Assembly (NCBI GenBank): GCA_001302725.1
Contig: LIZU01000010.1
Span: 1 to 13,617, forward strand
From: a candidate division Zixibacteria bacterium DG_27
GTDB taxonomy: Bacteria; Zixibacteria; MSB-5A5; DG-27
DNA length: 13,617 nt
Direction: 5' to 3'
A model generated the notes under the pieces. It saw only the letters and a program-made list of their open reading frames with translations. It did not search any database and was not told where the DNA came from. The position numbers and the translations under genes were made by a program. Shown here one piece after another: positions 5,967-13,617 of this stretch; the first letter of the stretch is position 1, and each line of letters starts with the position of its first letter.

Positions 5967-7712
5967 CTATTTCGCCTCGCGGATGGTGATGCCCCAGTGG
6001 GAAGGGTCGCGGGGTCTGGCGGCGTTCCAGCCCTTGAAGGAATGAGAGCCATCGGTGACGAAGTAAACCAGATACTCCCCCTTATCCAGCATGATGGTGT
6101 CGTCGAACATCCGGTTTTTGCGAGCGCCACCGGCGGGATCGGTCTTGCGATAGGTCATCTCCCATACCACCTTTTTGGTCTTGGCATTCTCGATCCAGCC
6201 GTAATCATACATCTCATCTCGGTCCCCCTCCCCAATGGCGTAGATATGAAGCTTGGTGACCTTGTCGAGCTTGAAACGCTCTTTGCTCTTCACATCATCC
6301 CCCAGTCGAATCATTTGCACCAGGTAGGGCCCTTCTTTCTCCTCCTCCTCGAAGAGCTTAAAGTCTTTTTTGCTGAACTTCTCATCGAGGCTGGCTATGG
6401 TGATCCCCCAGCTCTTGGGGTTGAAGGGGGGCGCATCATTCCAGTCCTCGTACGAGTGACAATCATCGGTGAGGTAATAAACTACATAATCGCCCTTGGG
6501 CAGCTCCACCACCCCGTCGAAAACTCGGTTCTTGGCGGCTCCCCCGGCGTGACGGGAATTGTCCGGCGTCATCGCCCAGACCTTCCGGCCGGTCTTGTAG
6601 TCTTCGATCCAGCCGTAATCGACCATCTCCCGGTCGCCGCGGCCGTATTCACCCAGACAGTATAGGTGCAGCGACATCTCCCTTTCGAGGGTGAACCCCT
6701 GGCTTCGGTATTCATCATCCCCGACCTTGGTTACCTTGATTAAAGCAGTGCCGATCTCCCTCGGGGTGAATGCTTCGAAATCCTTTCTGTTGAAGCCCTC
6801 TTTGGCGCCGGTCAAGACCAATCCCCAGGCGTAAGGATCATAGGGGGGGGTGGCGTTGAATTTCTCTTCGGAGTGAGAGTCGTCGGTGGCATAATAAACC
6901 AGATAGTCCCCGGCGGGGAGCTCGATCTCGTCGTCAAAGACGCGATTCTTCTCCGCTCCGCCGGCATGAGCGGTGTTCCAGCGATCCATCTCCCACACCG
7001 TCTCTCGGGTGCGGGCATTCTTGATCCAGCCGTAGTCAACCATCACCCGATCCGACTCGGAATACTCCCCGAGGGCATATAGGCGCAGGCGGGAGGGTTT
7101 CTTCAGGGTGAAACCGGCCTCTCTGTAAAAGGAATCCCCGATTTCGGTGAATTCGATGAGCCCCTTGGGGAGTTGGTGTTTCTTGTCATTGGGAGTCGCT
7201 TTGGAGCCGTTTTTCACCTTGATTTCCATCTTGAATTCTTCCAAGAGCCGATTCCAGTCGCGGCTCATGTCTCCGGAGAAGAGATCCCCCAAAAAATCGA
7301 AGAGGTCTCCGGCACCTCGGATTTTGATGTCGAGGTAGTAATGCTCGCCAGCATAATAGTAGGCTTCGTAATCCCCGGGCGAGAGAGTGATTTTCGTTGT
7401 AGCCTCCCTCTTGCCGTGGTCTCTGCGACTGGGCCTGGAGCTGTCGACGGTCAAAGCCCAGGCCAACTCTCTGGTGTCGGCGCCTATGATCCATCCCGTG
7501 GCAACCATGTAATCGTTGGACCTCCCCTTGGCCCCGACGGCCTCGATCTCGACCTCGGTCGACTTCTCGACCGTGAAGCCCTGCATATAGATCTTCTCCT
7601 CGCGGATATCATCGAACTTGACCAGGGTTTTGGCAGCGGGGGCGGATGATACCAGAAACGGGAACAGAAGGCTGCAGCAGAATGAAACAACTAGCCTGTT
7701 TTTCGCGCTCAT
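5967..7712 (-). CDS. Secreted protein of four tandem copies of an unrecognised beta-rich domain
   Basis: The 581-residue product starts at ATG 7712, 5 nt after AGGAGG (7723-7718). A signal peptide covers about residues 1-27 (LVVSFCCSLLFPFLVSSAPAA). Four domains follow at about 28-165, 184-302, 323-440 and 463-579. Domains 2-4 share, in order: GDD or GDS with F or FTL; LYALGEY-like; YGWI with T and VWEM; AGGAEKNRVFDDEIELPAG-like; DYLVYYATDDSHS; WNA-PP-DP; and WGI at the end. Domain 1 is diverged: it keeps GWI, AWA and SPGDYEAYYYAGEH but replaces the AGGA-KNR-FD block with RDHGKREATTKITL, and it carries an extra amphipathic stretch (134-160). Alternating hydrophobic residues suggest beta-sandwiches. 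No catalytic motif is certain. The gene lies 92 bp after the beta-barrel gene, same strand, probably in one transcript. I do not recognise the family. Confidence 0.8.
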   Translation of the reverse strand: MSAKNRLVVSFCCSLLFPFLVSSAPAAKTLVKFDDIREEKIYMQGFTVEKSTEVEIEAVGAKGRSNDYMVATGWIIGADTRELAWALTVDSSRPSRRDHGKREATTKITLSPGDYEAYYYAGEHYYLDIKIRGAGDLFDFLGDLFSGDMSRDWNRLLEEFKMEIKVKNGSKATPNDKKHQLPKGLIEFTEIGDSFYREAGFTLKKPSRLRLYALGEYSESDRVMVDYGWIKNARTRETVWEMDRWNTAHAGGAEKNRVFDDEIELPAGDYLVYYATDDSHSEEKFNATPPYDPYAWGLVLTGAKEGFNRKDFEAFTPREIGTALIKVTKVGDDEYRSQGFTLEREMSLHLYCLGEYGRGDREMVDYGWIEDYKTGRKVWAMTPDNSRHAGGAAKNRVFDGVVELPKGDYVVYYLTDDCHSYEDWNDAPPFNPKSWGITIASLDEKFSKKDFKLFEEEEKEGPYLVQMIRLGDDVKSKERFKLDKVTKLHIYAIGEGDRDEMYDYGWIENAKTKKVVWEMTYRKTDPAGGARKNRMFDDTIMLDKGEYLVYFVTDGSHSFKGWNAARPRDPSHWGITIREAK

Positions 7713-7804
7713 AACAACCTCCTCTCCTTTGCCAACCGAAAATCTTCGGTCGGAGGCAAAGCTTCTACATCTGCCTATACGGATTCGGAGGCATGGGGTT
7801 TCAA

Positions 7805-8443
7805 TTAACGTCCCTGCCAGCGAAAATTGAGGATGATGGAGACGAAGCCGAGGACGCTTTTGAATTTGGTCTCCCCATCCTGAAAGTTGGAGCTTCCAGA
7901 GATGCTGGCTTTGGAGTAGGAGAACTTTAAGCCCGCCTGCCCGGAGAGGGAGAGGGCTCGAGAATAGACATATTCCGCGTAGAAAGAGGGGATAAAACCC
8001 CAGGGGGCATAGAGCTTTTCCAGATACTCCAAATCCTTGCCCGAATACACTGCTCCCTGAGAGTGCTTCAGTTTCGTATAGGTTTTGAACACCTCCAGCA
8101 CCAAAGCGGGGCTGACCTTGTCCTGAAACCTAGGTTGGAGATAGTAGCGCAGCCCCAGCCAGGGGATGAACTGCCGGGAGTAGACTTCGCCTCCGGGCTC
8201 ACTTCCCACGCTAAAGGTGGCATAATCGACCCCCAGGTATACGGTCTCCTTGGCGTTGACATCTTTCCCCAGAAAGCTTCCGAAGGAGGTGCTCATGTGA
8301 TCTGCCTCGAAATCGGCCGGCAACGTCTCCTGATGTGAACCGCTGAACCTGACGCCGAACAGCATCTGTGAGAAACCATCAGTGCGAAGAGAGGTCGCAA
8401 GGAGGGTAAGTAGCAGCAGCTGCAACAGTGACTTTCTTTTCAC
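7805..8443 (-). CDS. Predicted outer-membrane beta-barrel protein
   Basis: The 212-residue product starts with GTG at 8443, 9 nt after AAAGGAGG (8460-8453). A signal peptide (KRKSLLQLLLLTLLATSLRTDGFS) precedes a mature chain of about 188 residues. Alternating aromatic and hydrophobic strands suggest a small barrel: ETVYLGVDYATFSVG, PWLGLRYYLQPRF, WGFIPSFYAEYVYSRALS, LSGQAGLKFSYSKAS and the terminal VLGFVSIILNFRWQ. About eight strands are plausible, as in OmpA- or OmpW-sized porin-like proteins, but no named family motif is seen. A GC-rich 5-bp hairpin (8462-8474) sits immediately upstream of the ribosome binding site. It precedes the repeat-domain protein on the same strand, so the two exported products may work together at the outer membrane; that link is inference. 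Confidence 0.7.
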   Translation of the reverse strand: MKRKSLLQLLLLTLLATSLRTDGFSQMLFGVRFSGSHQETLPADFEADHMSTSFGSFLGKDVNAKETVYLGVDYATFSVGSEPGGEVYSRQFIPWLGLRYYLQPRFQDKVSPALVLEVFKTYTKLKHSQGAVYSGKDLEYLEKLYAPWGFIPSFYAEYVYSRALSLSGQAGLKFSYSKASISGSSNFQDGETKFKSVLGFVSIILNFRWQGR

Positions 8444-8567
8444 AACAAAAAGCCTCCTTTTCCGCCAGAGGCGGCCCCTTCCCAGAGGAGTTCTAAAATC
8501 GATTCACCTCTCAAAAGCGGAGGCCTGAGCTTGCCCGACCTCGCTTCGGTGTAGAGCACTGCCAGCT

Positions 8568-9917
8568 CTAAAACTCGGTCTTTCCGCTGAAGTTAAAATC
8601 CTTCACCAGCATCGCTGGACATACCAGGGAGCCGATATCCTGCCACCAGGAATTGATTACCTGGCGTTCCCGCGAGAGCATGACGACGTTGGAGAAGGCC
8701 CTGACCATGCTGTCGGTGAAACGCAGATTTTTGAGCCCATGTTTGACTTTCCCCTCCTTGATCAGGAAGGTGCCGTCTCGGGTCATGCCGGTCATCAAAG
8801 CCTTGGTGGTGTCCAGATAACCGTTTATGTAATGAAAACGGGTTATCAGAAGACCTCGCTCCACAGAACTTATCATCCTTCTGAGGGAGCCGTTGCCTCC
8901 CTTGACGAAGAGATTCAGAGCCATGGGGTCTTCCGGGTATTCCGGGGTGAGGGCGTGCCCAGTCGATTGCCCCTCCTCGCGCTTGGCGGTGAGGCTGTTA
9001 TGCACCACCCCCTTTGCGATCCCCTTCTGAATCAGCCAAACCCTCTTTTTGGGAACTCCCTCGAAGTCGAAAGGAAAGGCAATGCCGCCCCCGTCGTTGC
9101 CGTCATCGTAGATGGTTATGTTCTCCCCCAACACCTTCTTGCCGATCTTTCCAGAGACGAAGCTTGTCCCCTCGTGAAACTGTCTGGCTCCGAAGGCGAT
9201 GTAATTGAGCCACTCCATTATCGAGCCCACCGCACACGGTTCTAAGATGACATCGTATCTGCCCGGCTTTATCTCCTTGGGGTTTTTGGAATCGAGGCAT
9301 TTTCTGATGGCGGTGTCAGTGATGGCCTCGAAGTCGAGGTCCCTCACTCTCCGCGACAGCCCCTCGGCGTAGCCGGAGCTGTCCGGCGAAAGGGCAATTA
9401 CGTTTATGGAGGCCCCAGTCAGGGGCTGATAGGCTCTCACACCGTTGGAGTTCACTACTGCCACCTCGGATTGGCTGGTGGAGAAAGAACCGGCAATATC
9501 TAAATCGAATTTCGCCGCCTTTTTGAAGATCCTCTTCACCTTGTCGGCTCTCTGTTTGGGGGTGAATGAAGCGGTGCTCTTGAGGTAAGTCTGCAGCTTG
9601 GGGTATGTGGCCTTAGGGGGCAGTTCCGGCAGATCGGGGTTCTGCCTCTGGTTTTCGGCGAGGTAATAGGAGTTCAAGAGGGTCCTCTTCAAGTCCTCGG
9701 GCACGAAGGAGTTGGTGGAGGCCACCCCCATCTTCTTCCCCACGGAGGTGCGGAAGTAGATCTTGGTGTCGGTCTCGGCGACATTCTGATGGATGGTGGA
9801 ATTGGCGTATCGAGTCAGGCCGGAGGTGGTGCCGATCAAGACCGCCTCAGTCTGTTCCGCTGGGGATTTCTTCAGAATCGCCTCCAGGGTCGAGAATATT
9901 CTGTCCTTTCCAATCAT
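8568..9917 (-). CDS. tldE: TldE/PmbA-family subunit of the TldD/TldE metalloprotease
   Basis: The 449-residue product matches the PmbA/TldE branch of the TldD family, which forms a heterodimeric cytoplasmic protease with TldD. In characterised systems TldE shapes the substrate chamber and has no complete zinc site; here no HExxxH is present. Family-like segments are VLIGTTSGLTRYANSTIHQNV near the N-terminus (the strand-forming sugar-like domain), GRYDVILEPCAVGSIMEWL, FHEGTSFVSGKIGKKVLGENITIYDDG, and the C-terminal MTRDGTFLIKEGKVKHGLKN. Its ATG (9917-9915) overlaps the TGA of the preceding gene as ATGA, so the two are translationally coupled and probably made in equal amounts. A 6-bp hairpin TAGAGC/GCTCTA (8570-8552) overlaps the stop codon, but no T-run follows it. 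Confidence 0.9.
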   Translation of the reverse strand: MIGKDRIFSTLEAILKKSPAEQTEAVLIGTTSGLTRYANSTIHQNVAETDTKIYFRTSVGKKMGVASTNSFVPEDLKRTLLNSYYLAENQRQNPDLPELPPKATYPKLQTYLKSTASFTPKQRADKVKRIFKKAAKFDLDIAGSFSTSQSEVAVVNSNGVRAYQPLTGASINVIALSPDSSGYAEGLSRRVRDLDFEAITDTAIRKCLDSKNPKEIKPGRYDVILEPCAVGSIMEWLNYIAFGARQFHEGTSFVSGKIGKKVLGENITIYDDGNDGGGIAFPFDFEGVPKKRVWLIQKGIAKGVVHNSLTAKREEGQSTGHALTPEYPEDPMALNLFVKGGNGSLRRMISSVERGLLITRFHYINGYLDTTKALMTGMTRDGTFLIKEGKVKHGLKNLRFTDSMVRAFSNVVMLSRERQVINSWWQDIGSLVCPAMLVKDFNFSGKTEF

Positions 9918-11356
9918 CTGCTCACCCCAATCTTTACGTTGTGAAACCGAGCCGGAGAGGTTCCGTGAGCCACGTGCATCACTTGCTGCGGCTCCCCCTT
10001 GCCGCAGTTAGGAATTCCCCAGAGGTGCCAGTCTTTGCGGTTGCAGACGGCGTCACAGCTGTTCCAGAATTCTGGGGTTATTCCGGTGTACACGGGATTC
10101 TTGAATATGCCTCGCAGCTTGCCGTTCCGTATCTCCCAGGCAATCTCAGTGCCGAACTGGAAGTTCAACCTCTGATCATCTATTGACCAGCTCTTGTTGG
10201 TGTCTAAAAGGTAGCCGCTTTTGGTGTCGGCGATGAGCTCTTCCAAGGAGGGTTCCCCGGGCTCCAAGTTGATGTTGGTCATCCTGATTAAGGGCAAGCG
10301 GTTCCAGCCGTCGGCCCGCATGGTGCCGTTGGACCGTTGATTCAAGACCGCGGCGGTCTCTCGGGAGGTGAGGTAGCCGACGAATCTCCCCTCCTTGACG
10401 AGGTAGCTCCGCTGGGCTTTCACTCCCTCGTCGTCGTAGGCGAAGCTCCCCAGCCCCCCTTCCAGGCTGGCATCGGCGGTGATGTCGACCACCTTGGAGC
10501 CGTACTGCAAGTTATCGAGTTTGTCCAGGGAGAGAAAACTTCCGCCCGCCAGGCTGATTTCCGTCCCTAAGACGCGGTCGAGCTCGGTGGGGTGACCACA
10601 GGATTCGTGCACCTGCAGCGCCATCTGTGAGCCGGTGATTATGATTGTGGCGCTGGTGCTGGGGAGGGGTTTGGCTTTGAGCAGGGCCACCGCCTCCTCC
10701 CGAACCCGCTCGGCGCTCCCGACCAGATCCATGGCCCTTACGAACTCATAGCCTCTGGTGGCGAAATCCCCACCGTGGCTGCTGGGATAAGATCTCTTCT
10801 GCACCTCTCCCCCTTCGATGGCGGTAACCTCCATACCCACCCCGGATTCTAAGATTTCCTGTTCCAGCAAGGCTCCCTCGGTGGAGGCGAAGAATTTTCG
10901 GGTGTCGTAGAAATCCATACTGCTTTTCGCCACCTTGGCCCTTTTATCCTTCAGCAGAACGGAGTTGACCTCCAGAAGCAGCCCGATCTTCTCCTCCAGA
11001 GGCACTGAGAAAGGGTCGATCTCATATTTGCTGGCGTAGCTGTCAACGTAGGGGTCGCATTCTGCAAGGATCACCGGTTTTTTCAGGGTGGTGGCGCTGG
11101 CCTTGGCGATTTCTATGGCCTCCTCGGCCACCCGTTTCATCTCCGCCGGGGTGACGATACTGCTGGAGGCAAAACCCCAGGCCCCGGAGTAAAGGACCCT
11201 TATCCCGAATCCGTAATTCTCGTCCCGGGAGAGAGACTCCACGTTGTTGTTCTTTACCGCGATGGACTCCGTAGTCTTTCTCACCAGGCGGAGGTCCGCA
11301 TAATCCACGCCACTTCTCTTGAGGTGCGAGACAGTGGTTCTTATCTTCTCTTTCAA
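9914..11356 (-). CDS. tldD: TldD-family zinc metalloprotease catalytic subunit
   Basis: The 480-residue product has the TldD catalytic signature HESCGH (250-255), where the two His are zinc ligands and Glu251 the general base. The C-terminal cysteine in NCGKGEPQQVMHVAHG (Cys451) is at the position of the third metal ligand. TldD/TldE degrade unfolded peptides inside a closed chamber; in Escherichia coli they trim the microcin B17 precursor and degrade CcdA. The N-terminal domain (ADLRLVRKTTESIAVKNN) is normal and the length agrees with the family. The start is TTG 11356, with AGGAG (11366-11362) 5 nt upstream. tldE follows with a 4-base overlap. A possible -10 box TATAGT (11441-11436, minus strand) without a clear -35 would give a leader of about 75 nt. 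No peptide-natural-product precursor is adjacent. Confidence 0.93.
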   Translation of the reverse strand: MKEKIRTTVSHLKRSGVDYADLRLVRKTTESIAVKNNNVESLSRDENYGFGIRVLYSGAWGFASSSIVTPAEMKRVAEEAIEIAKASATTLKKPVILAECDPYVDSYASKYEIDPFSVPLEEKIGLLLEVNSVLLKDKRAKVAKSSMDFYDTRKFFASTEGALLEQEILESGVGMEVTAIEGGEVQKRSYPSSHGGDFATRGYEFVRAMDLVGSAERVREEAVALLKAKPLPSTSATIIITGSQMALQVHESCGHPTELDRVLGTEISLAGGSFLSLDKLDNLQYGSKVVDITADASLEGGLGSFAYDDEGVKAQRSYLVKEGRFVGYLTSRETAAVLNQRSNGTMRADGWNRLPLIRMTNINLEPGEPSLEELIADTKSGYLLDTNKSWSIDDQRLNFQFGTEIAWEIRNGKLRGIFKNPVYTGITPEFWNSCDAVCNRKDWHLWGIPNCGKGEPQQVMHVAHGTSPARFHNVKIGVSR

Positions 11357-11475
11357 ATAAGCTCCTCCGCTTTAGCCAAGGTTAGTCCACCATCCGCACG
11401 ATCTGGAATAGTCTGGGATTGCCAGAAATCACCCCACTATACGCAAAATCGCTGAAAGATAGACCTAAAAAACTG

Positions 11476-11502
11476 TTTGCCTGCATTTGACCGTAGTATG
11501 AT
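11476..11502 (+). promoter_or_regulatory. Weak candidate promoter for the GH51-like gene
   Basis: TATGAT (11497-11502) is a good -10 box; upstream only weak -35 candidates such as TTTGCC at 11476-11481 (15-bp spacer) can be found. Transcription from here would start near 11509 and run through the inverted repeat at 11520-11538. Confidence 0.3.
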
Positions 11503-11519
11503 ATTATGTCTTCGCTGCG

Positions 11520-11538
11520 AAGTCAAGAGAGTTGACTT
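11520..11538. promoter_or_regulatory. Operator-like perfect inverted repeat in the leader of the GH51-like gene
   Basis: AAGTCAA (11520-11526) and TTGACTT (11532-11538) are a perfect 7-bp inverted repeat around GAGAG. It lies just downstream of the TATGAT box and 59 bp before ATG 11597, a position where a repressor could bind. The 19-bp dyad length is common for HTH regulator sites; no regulator gene is adjacent. Confidence 0.35.
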
Positions 11539-11596
11539 TGAAAACAGGGATTCTACAGCTTGGCTGGGAGGACCGATTTTTTTCCGGAGAGAACCT

Positions 11597-13198
11597 ATGA
11601 AGCTCCTCAGACTGAATCAACTCTGGGCTGGGAGCGCTCTTCTGCTTCTGTTGGCAGTCCCGCTCCTTTTGAGGGCAGAAGGCCCCTCTTCAAGTGCCAG
11701 AATATCTGTGCGGACGGACCAGCCGTTGGGGGAGGTCAGCCCCTACATCTATTCCAGCGTGGTCAGGTGGGACCTGGGCAGGGGCCTGGCCCTCCCCGAG
11801 AGCGCCACCCCGGAGGATTTCTTTCGCCTGGCGGAGTGGGTGAAGAGTCTGAACTTGAGCATGCTGCGCTACCCCGGAGGTACTGTAGCCGACGCCTTCT
11901 ATTGGAAGGAATCAATCGGACCCCTGGACAAAAGACCCCAGGGGACTACCACCGGTTTCGACAGGGACAGACATAACCGGATTACGGTCGGAATAGACGA
12001 GTTTCTGCACTTCTGCGAACTTGCCGAGGTCGAGCCGTTGATGGTGGTGAACTTCGGCAACGGCTCCCCCGAGGAGGCCGCCGATCTGGTGGAATATCTC
12101 AACGCCCCCGATGACGGCTCCAATCCCGGGGGAGAAGTCGATTGGGCAAGAAAGAGAGCCGGAAATGGTCATCCTCAACCTTATGGTGTCAGATATTTCG
12201 AAATCGGAAACGAGATCTATCTCCTCGAGGGGCGGACACATAGCTACAAGCAGTTCGGGCACACCGATGTGAAGGACTACGCTACCCGCCTGGTTCAGTT
12301 CGCCAGGAGGATGAGAGAGATTGACCGCTCCGTTAAGATAGGGTGCCCGGTGATCTCCCCCGGAGTGGTGGGCGCCTCCGATCGTGTTGCCCGCACCCGA
12401 CGCCCCTGGAACAAAACCCTCTTCGAGATCGCCGGGAAGGAGATCGACTTCGTCTGTCCTCACATATATGGACCCGGGGAGAGGGGAAAGGAGTATCAGC
12501 CTACGGTGGAGGTCTTCGTCCAGAAGAGCTTTGCCTACCTTGAAGCCCGGGAACGGGAGTTGAAGGGGATGCGAAAAGAGATGCGAGGCGTCTCCGGAAA
12601 GGAGTTCGAAATCCTCATAACGGAATATAACATGACCCCCAGCAGCCTCGACCTTTTGAGTGGACTTTACGTTGCCCAGTTTCTCTCCACCTGTATTCAG
12701 GCTGGGGTCCAGGGGGCGATCTTTCACAACCTCTTCGGCTTCGGAGACAGGTTTCCCGCGCTCAGGTTCGTGAAAGAACATAACCTCAGAATACCTCGAC
12801 CTACCTATTTTGCCCTGAAGCTATTGTCGAAACACCTCCGGGGGGTGAGGCTGGCCACGGAGGTTTTCTGTCCCACTTTCACCTCCGAGTATTATCCCGA
12901 CCTGGAGGTTCCCTATGTGTCCGCCATCGCGGTCAAAAGGGGAGGAAACATTGTCCTGGAGGTGATAAACAAGGACATTCATACAGATTACCGGACCGAA
13001 ATCGAGGCCCCTGGTCACCGGTTCCCCTCGGAGATAAAGGTGTTCGAGCTTAATGCCCGGGAGCTGAAAACCAACAACGAACGTGACCTCAATCCCCAGA
13101 GAACGACGGTCAGGCTTACCGAGAAAAGCGTGAGTGGCGGTGGAGAAAGGCTCACCTACACCTTTCCCGCTCACTCGGTAACCATATTGGAATTCTGA
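11597..13198 (+). CDS. Secreted GH51-like alpha-L-arabinofuranosidase (clan GH-A glycosidase)
   Basis: From ATG 11597, with GGAGA 6 nt upstream, the product has 533 residues and a clear signal peptide (MKLLRLNQLW..., hydrophobic 11-25, likely cut after Ala27). An in-frame ATG at 11477 would add 40 residues but precedes the signal peptide and the candidate -10 box, so it is rejected. The (beta/alpha)8 domain follows the GH51 pattern: SMLRYPGGTVADAFYW; FLHFCELAEVEPLMVVNFGNG; YFEIGNEIY with acid/base Glu206; VCPHIYG; and FEILITEYNMTP with nucleophile Glu343. A C-terminal beta-sandwich ends in AHSVTILEF, as in arabinofuranosidases. It should release terminal arabinofuranosyl or related residues from polysaccharide in the periplasm or outside the cell; GH39/GH44-like specificity is not excluded. 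The next gene, a lipoprotein, starts 70 bp downstream. Confidence 0.88.
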   Translation: MKLLRLNQLWAGSALLLLLAVPLLLRAEGPSSSARISVRTDQPLGEVSPYIYSSVVRWDLGRGLALPESATPEDFFRLAEWVKSLNLSMLRYPGGTVADAFYWKESIGPLDKRPQGTTTGFDRDRHNRITVGIDEFLHFCELAEVEPLMVVNFGNGSPEEAADLVEYLNAPDDGSNPGGEVDWARKRAGNGHPQPYGVRYFEIGNEIYLLEGRTHSYKQFGHTDVKDYATRLVQFARRMREIDRSVKIGCPVISPGVVGASDRVARTRRPWNKTLFEIAGKEIDFVCPHIYGPGERGKEYQPTVEVFVQKSFAYLEARERELKGMRKEMRGVSGKEFEILITEYNMTPSSLDLLSGLYVAQFLSTCIQAGVQGAIFHNLFGFGDRFPALRFVKEHNLRIPRPTYFALKLLSKHLRGVRLATEVFCPTFTSEYYPDLEVPYVSAIAVKRGGNIVLEVINKDIHTDYRTEIEAPGHRFPSEIKVFELNARELKTNNERDLNPQRTTVRLTEKSVSGGGERLTYTFPAHSVTILEF

Positions 13199-13268
13199 GG
13201 TCACACCTTTACCTTCTGTTATGAGGTTGTCCTCTTCGGTGGTAACTGAACTGAATTCGGAGGAATTC

Positions 13269-13617
13269 ATGAGCTCTATTATTCGCGGCCGACTTTGGAT
13301 CCCTTTTCTCATAGCATCCTTTCTCACTTTAACGTTTTTTGGCTGCGCGGCCAAAGATTCCGGCAGACTTGCACAAGTTGAGCCTTCGACTCCGGCAAAT
13401 ATAGAACTGAAGCCGATTTCGGTGATAGGCGGGGTGTTGGGGAGTAGCCCTCTGAATTCCCCCTCCGATTTTATCCGGGATCATTCTGGAGGTATCTATA
13501 TCCTCGATGGCGGGAATAACCGCTTGGTGAAGTTGGGCCCCGAGGGGAAGTTCTTGAGGGAGGTCGGGGGGTTCGGAGGCGGTGTCAACCAATTCCGCAG
13601 GCCTTCGGCTCTGGCTT
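13269..13617 (+). CDS. NHL-repeat (six-bladed beta-propeller-like) lipoprotein, N-terminal part
   Basis: The reading frame from ATG 13269 stays open to the end of the window (116 full codons). GGAGG (13259-13263) lies 5 nt upstream. The N-terminus is a lipoprotein signal: basic SSIIRGRLW, hydrophobic IPFLIASFLTLTFFG, then Cys26 in the lipobox TFFGC. After a short linker the first propeller blades appear: FIRDHSGGIYILDGGNNRLV, followed by KLGPEGKFLREVGGFG, the classic NHL pattern of a D-x-x-N-x-R/V-x-K strand pair. Such proteins sit on a membrane or the cell surface and bind carbohydrate or protein partners; some have lyase activity, which cannot be judged here. It follows the GH51-like gene by 70 bp, probably in the same transcript. 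Confidence 0.85.
   Translation, partial: MSSIIRGRLWIPFLIASFLTLTFFGCAAKDSGRLAQVEPSTPANIELKPISVIGGVLGSSPLNSPSDFIRDHSGGIYILDGGNNRLVKLGPEGKFLREVGGFGGGVNQFRRPSALA

Noticed and set aside
5961..6665. Plus-strand frame of 234 codons inside the repeat-protein gene
   Set aside because: Its internal repeats mirror the repeated domains on the other strand; no start signal or family motif is present.
8552..8570. Terminator hairpin at the end of tldE
   Set aside because: The 6-bp stem overlaps the stop codon and no T-run follows on the minus strand.
11477..11596. Upstream in-frame start of the GH51-like gene
   Set aside because: It would place 40 residues before a clear signal peptide and begin before the candidate -10 box; ATG 11597 has a proper ribosome binding site.
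11912..12781. Minus-strand frame of 289 codons inside the GH51-like gene
   Set aside because: It lies opposite conserved catalytic motifs and shows no recognisable domain.

Overview
The window looks like chromosomal DNA from a Gram-negative bacterium of uncertain lineage. Base composition is a little over 50% G+C. It encodes a predicted outer-membrane beta-barrel, a lipoprotein with a lipobox, and several Sec signal peptides. Shine-Dalgarno sites are mostly AGGAG-type, and GTG and TTG starts occur beside ATG. No rRNA, tRNA, transposase, phage or CRISPR feature is visible. The mix of genes (AlkP-superfamily hydrolase, MprF-like membrane protein, TldD/TldE, GH51-like glycosidase, NHL-propeller lipoprotein, unknown secreted repeat protein) and the repeat-rich intergenic DNA would fit an uncultured candidate-phylum bacterium, but the sequence alone does not name it.

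Layout. 1-1852 (+): the 3' end of an alkaline-phosphatase-superfamily hydrolase, then a multi-TM flippase-like protein of the LPG-synthase-TM family with an unusual soluble insertion of about 79 residues. 1853-2396: a gene-free stretch with 7/14-bp periodic repeats, a 91-bp multi-hairpin element and a second hairpin cluster. 2397-2801 (+): a small secreted beta-sandwich-like protein, followed by a likely terminator and a large ACAGGGA heptamer array (2898-2982). 3150-4573 (-): a small PD-(D/E)XK nuclease-like protein and UDP-glucuronate decarboxylase, the latter with a recognisable promoter. 4920-5663 (+): a monotopic sugar-phosphate transferase, divergent from the decarboxylase; together they suggest xylose-containing surface glycan synthesis. 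5664-5966: a structured intergenic stretch.

5967-8443 (-): an outer-membrane beta-barrel and a 581-residue secreted protein made of four copies of a domain I do not recognise. 8568-11356 (-): the tldD-tldE pair, translationally coupled by an ATGA overlap. 11597-13198 (+): a secreted GH51-like alpha-L-arabinofuranosidase, then from 13269 the start of an NHL-repeat lipoprotein that runs off the window.

Taken together, most products act at the envelope (glycan synthesis, flippase-like membrane protein, secreted glycosidase, outer-membrane and exported repeat proteins). The best candidates for undescribed biology are the four-domain secreted repeat protein with its beta-barrel neighbour, the soluble insertion in the flippase-like protein, and the intergenic repeat and hairpin elements. 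I saw no complete defence or mobile system.
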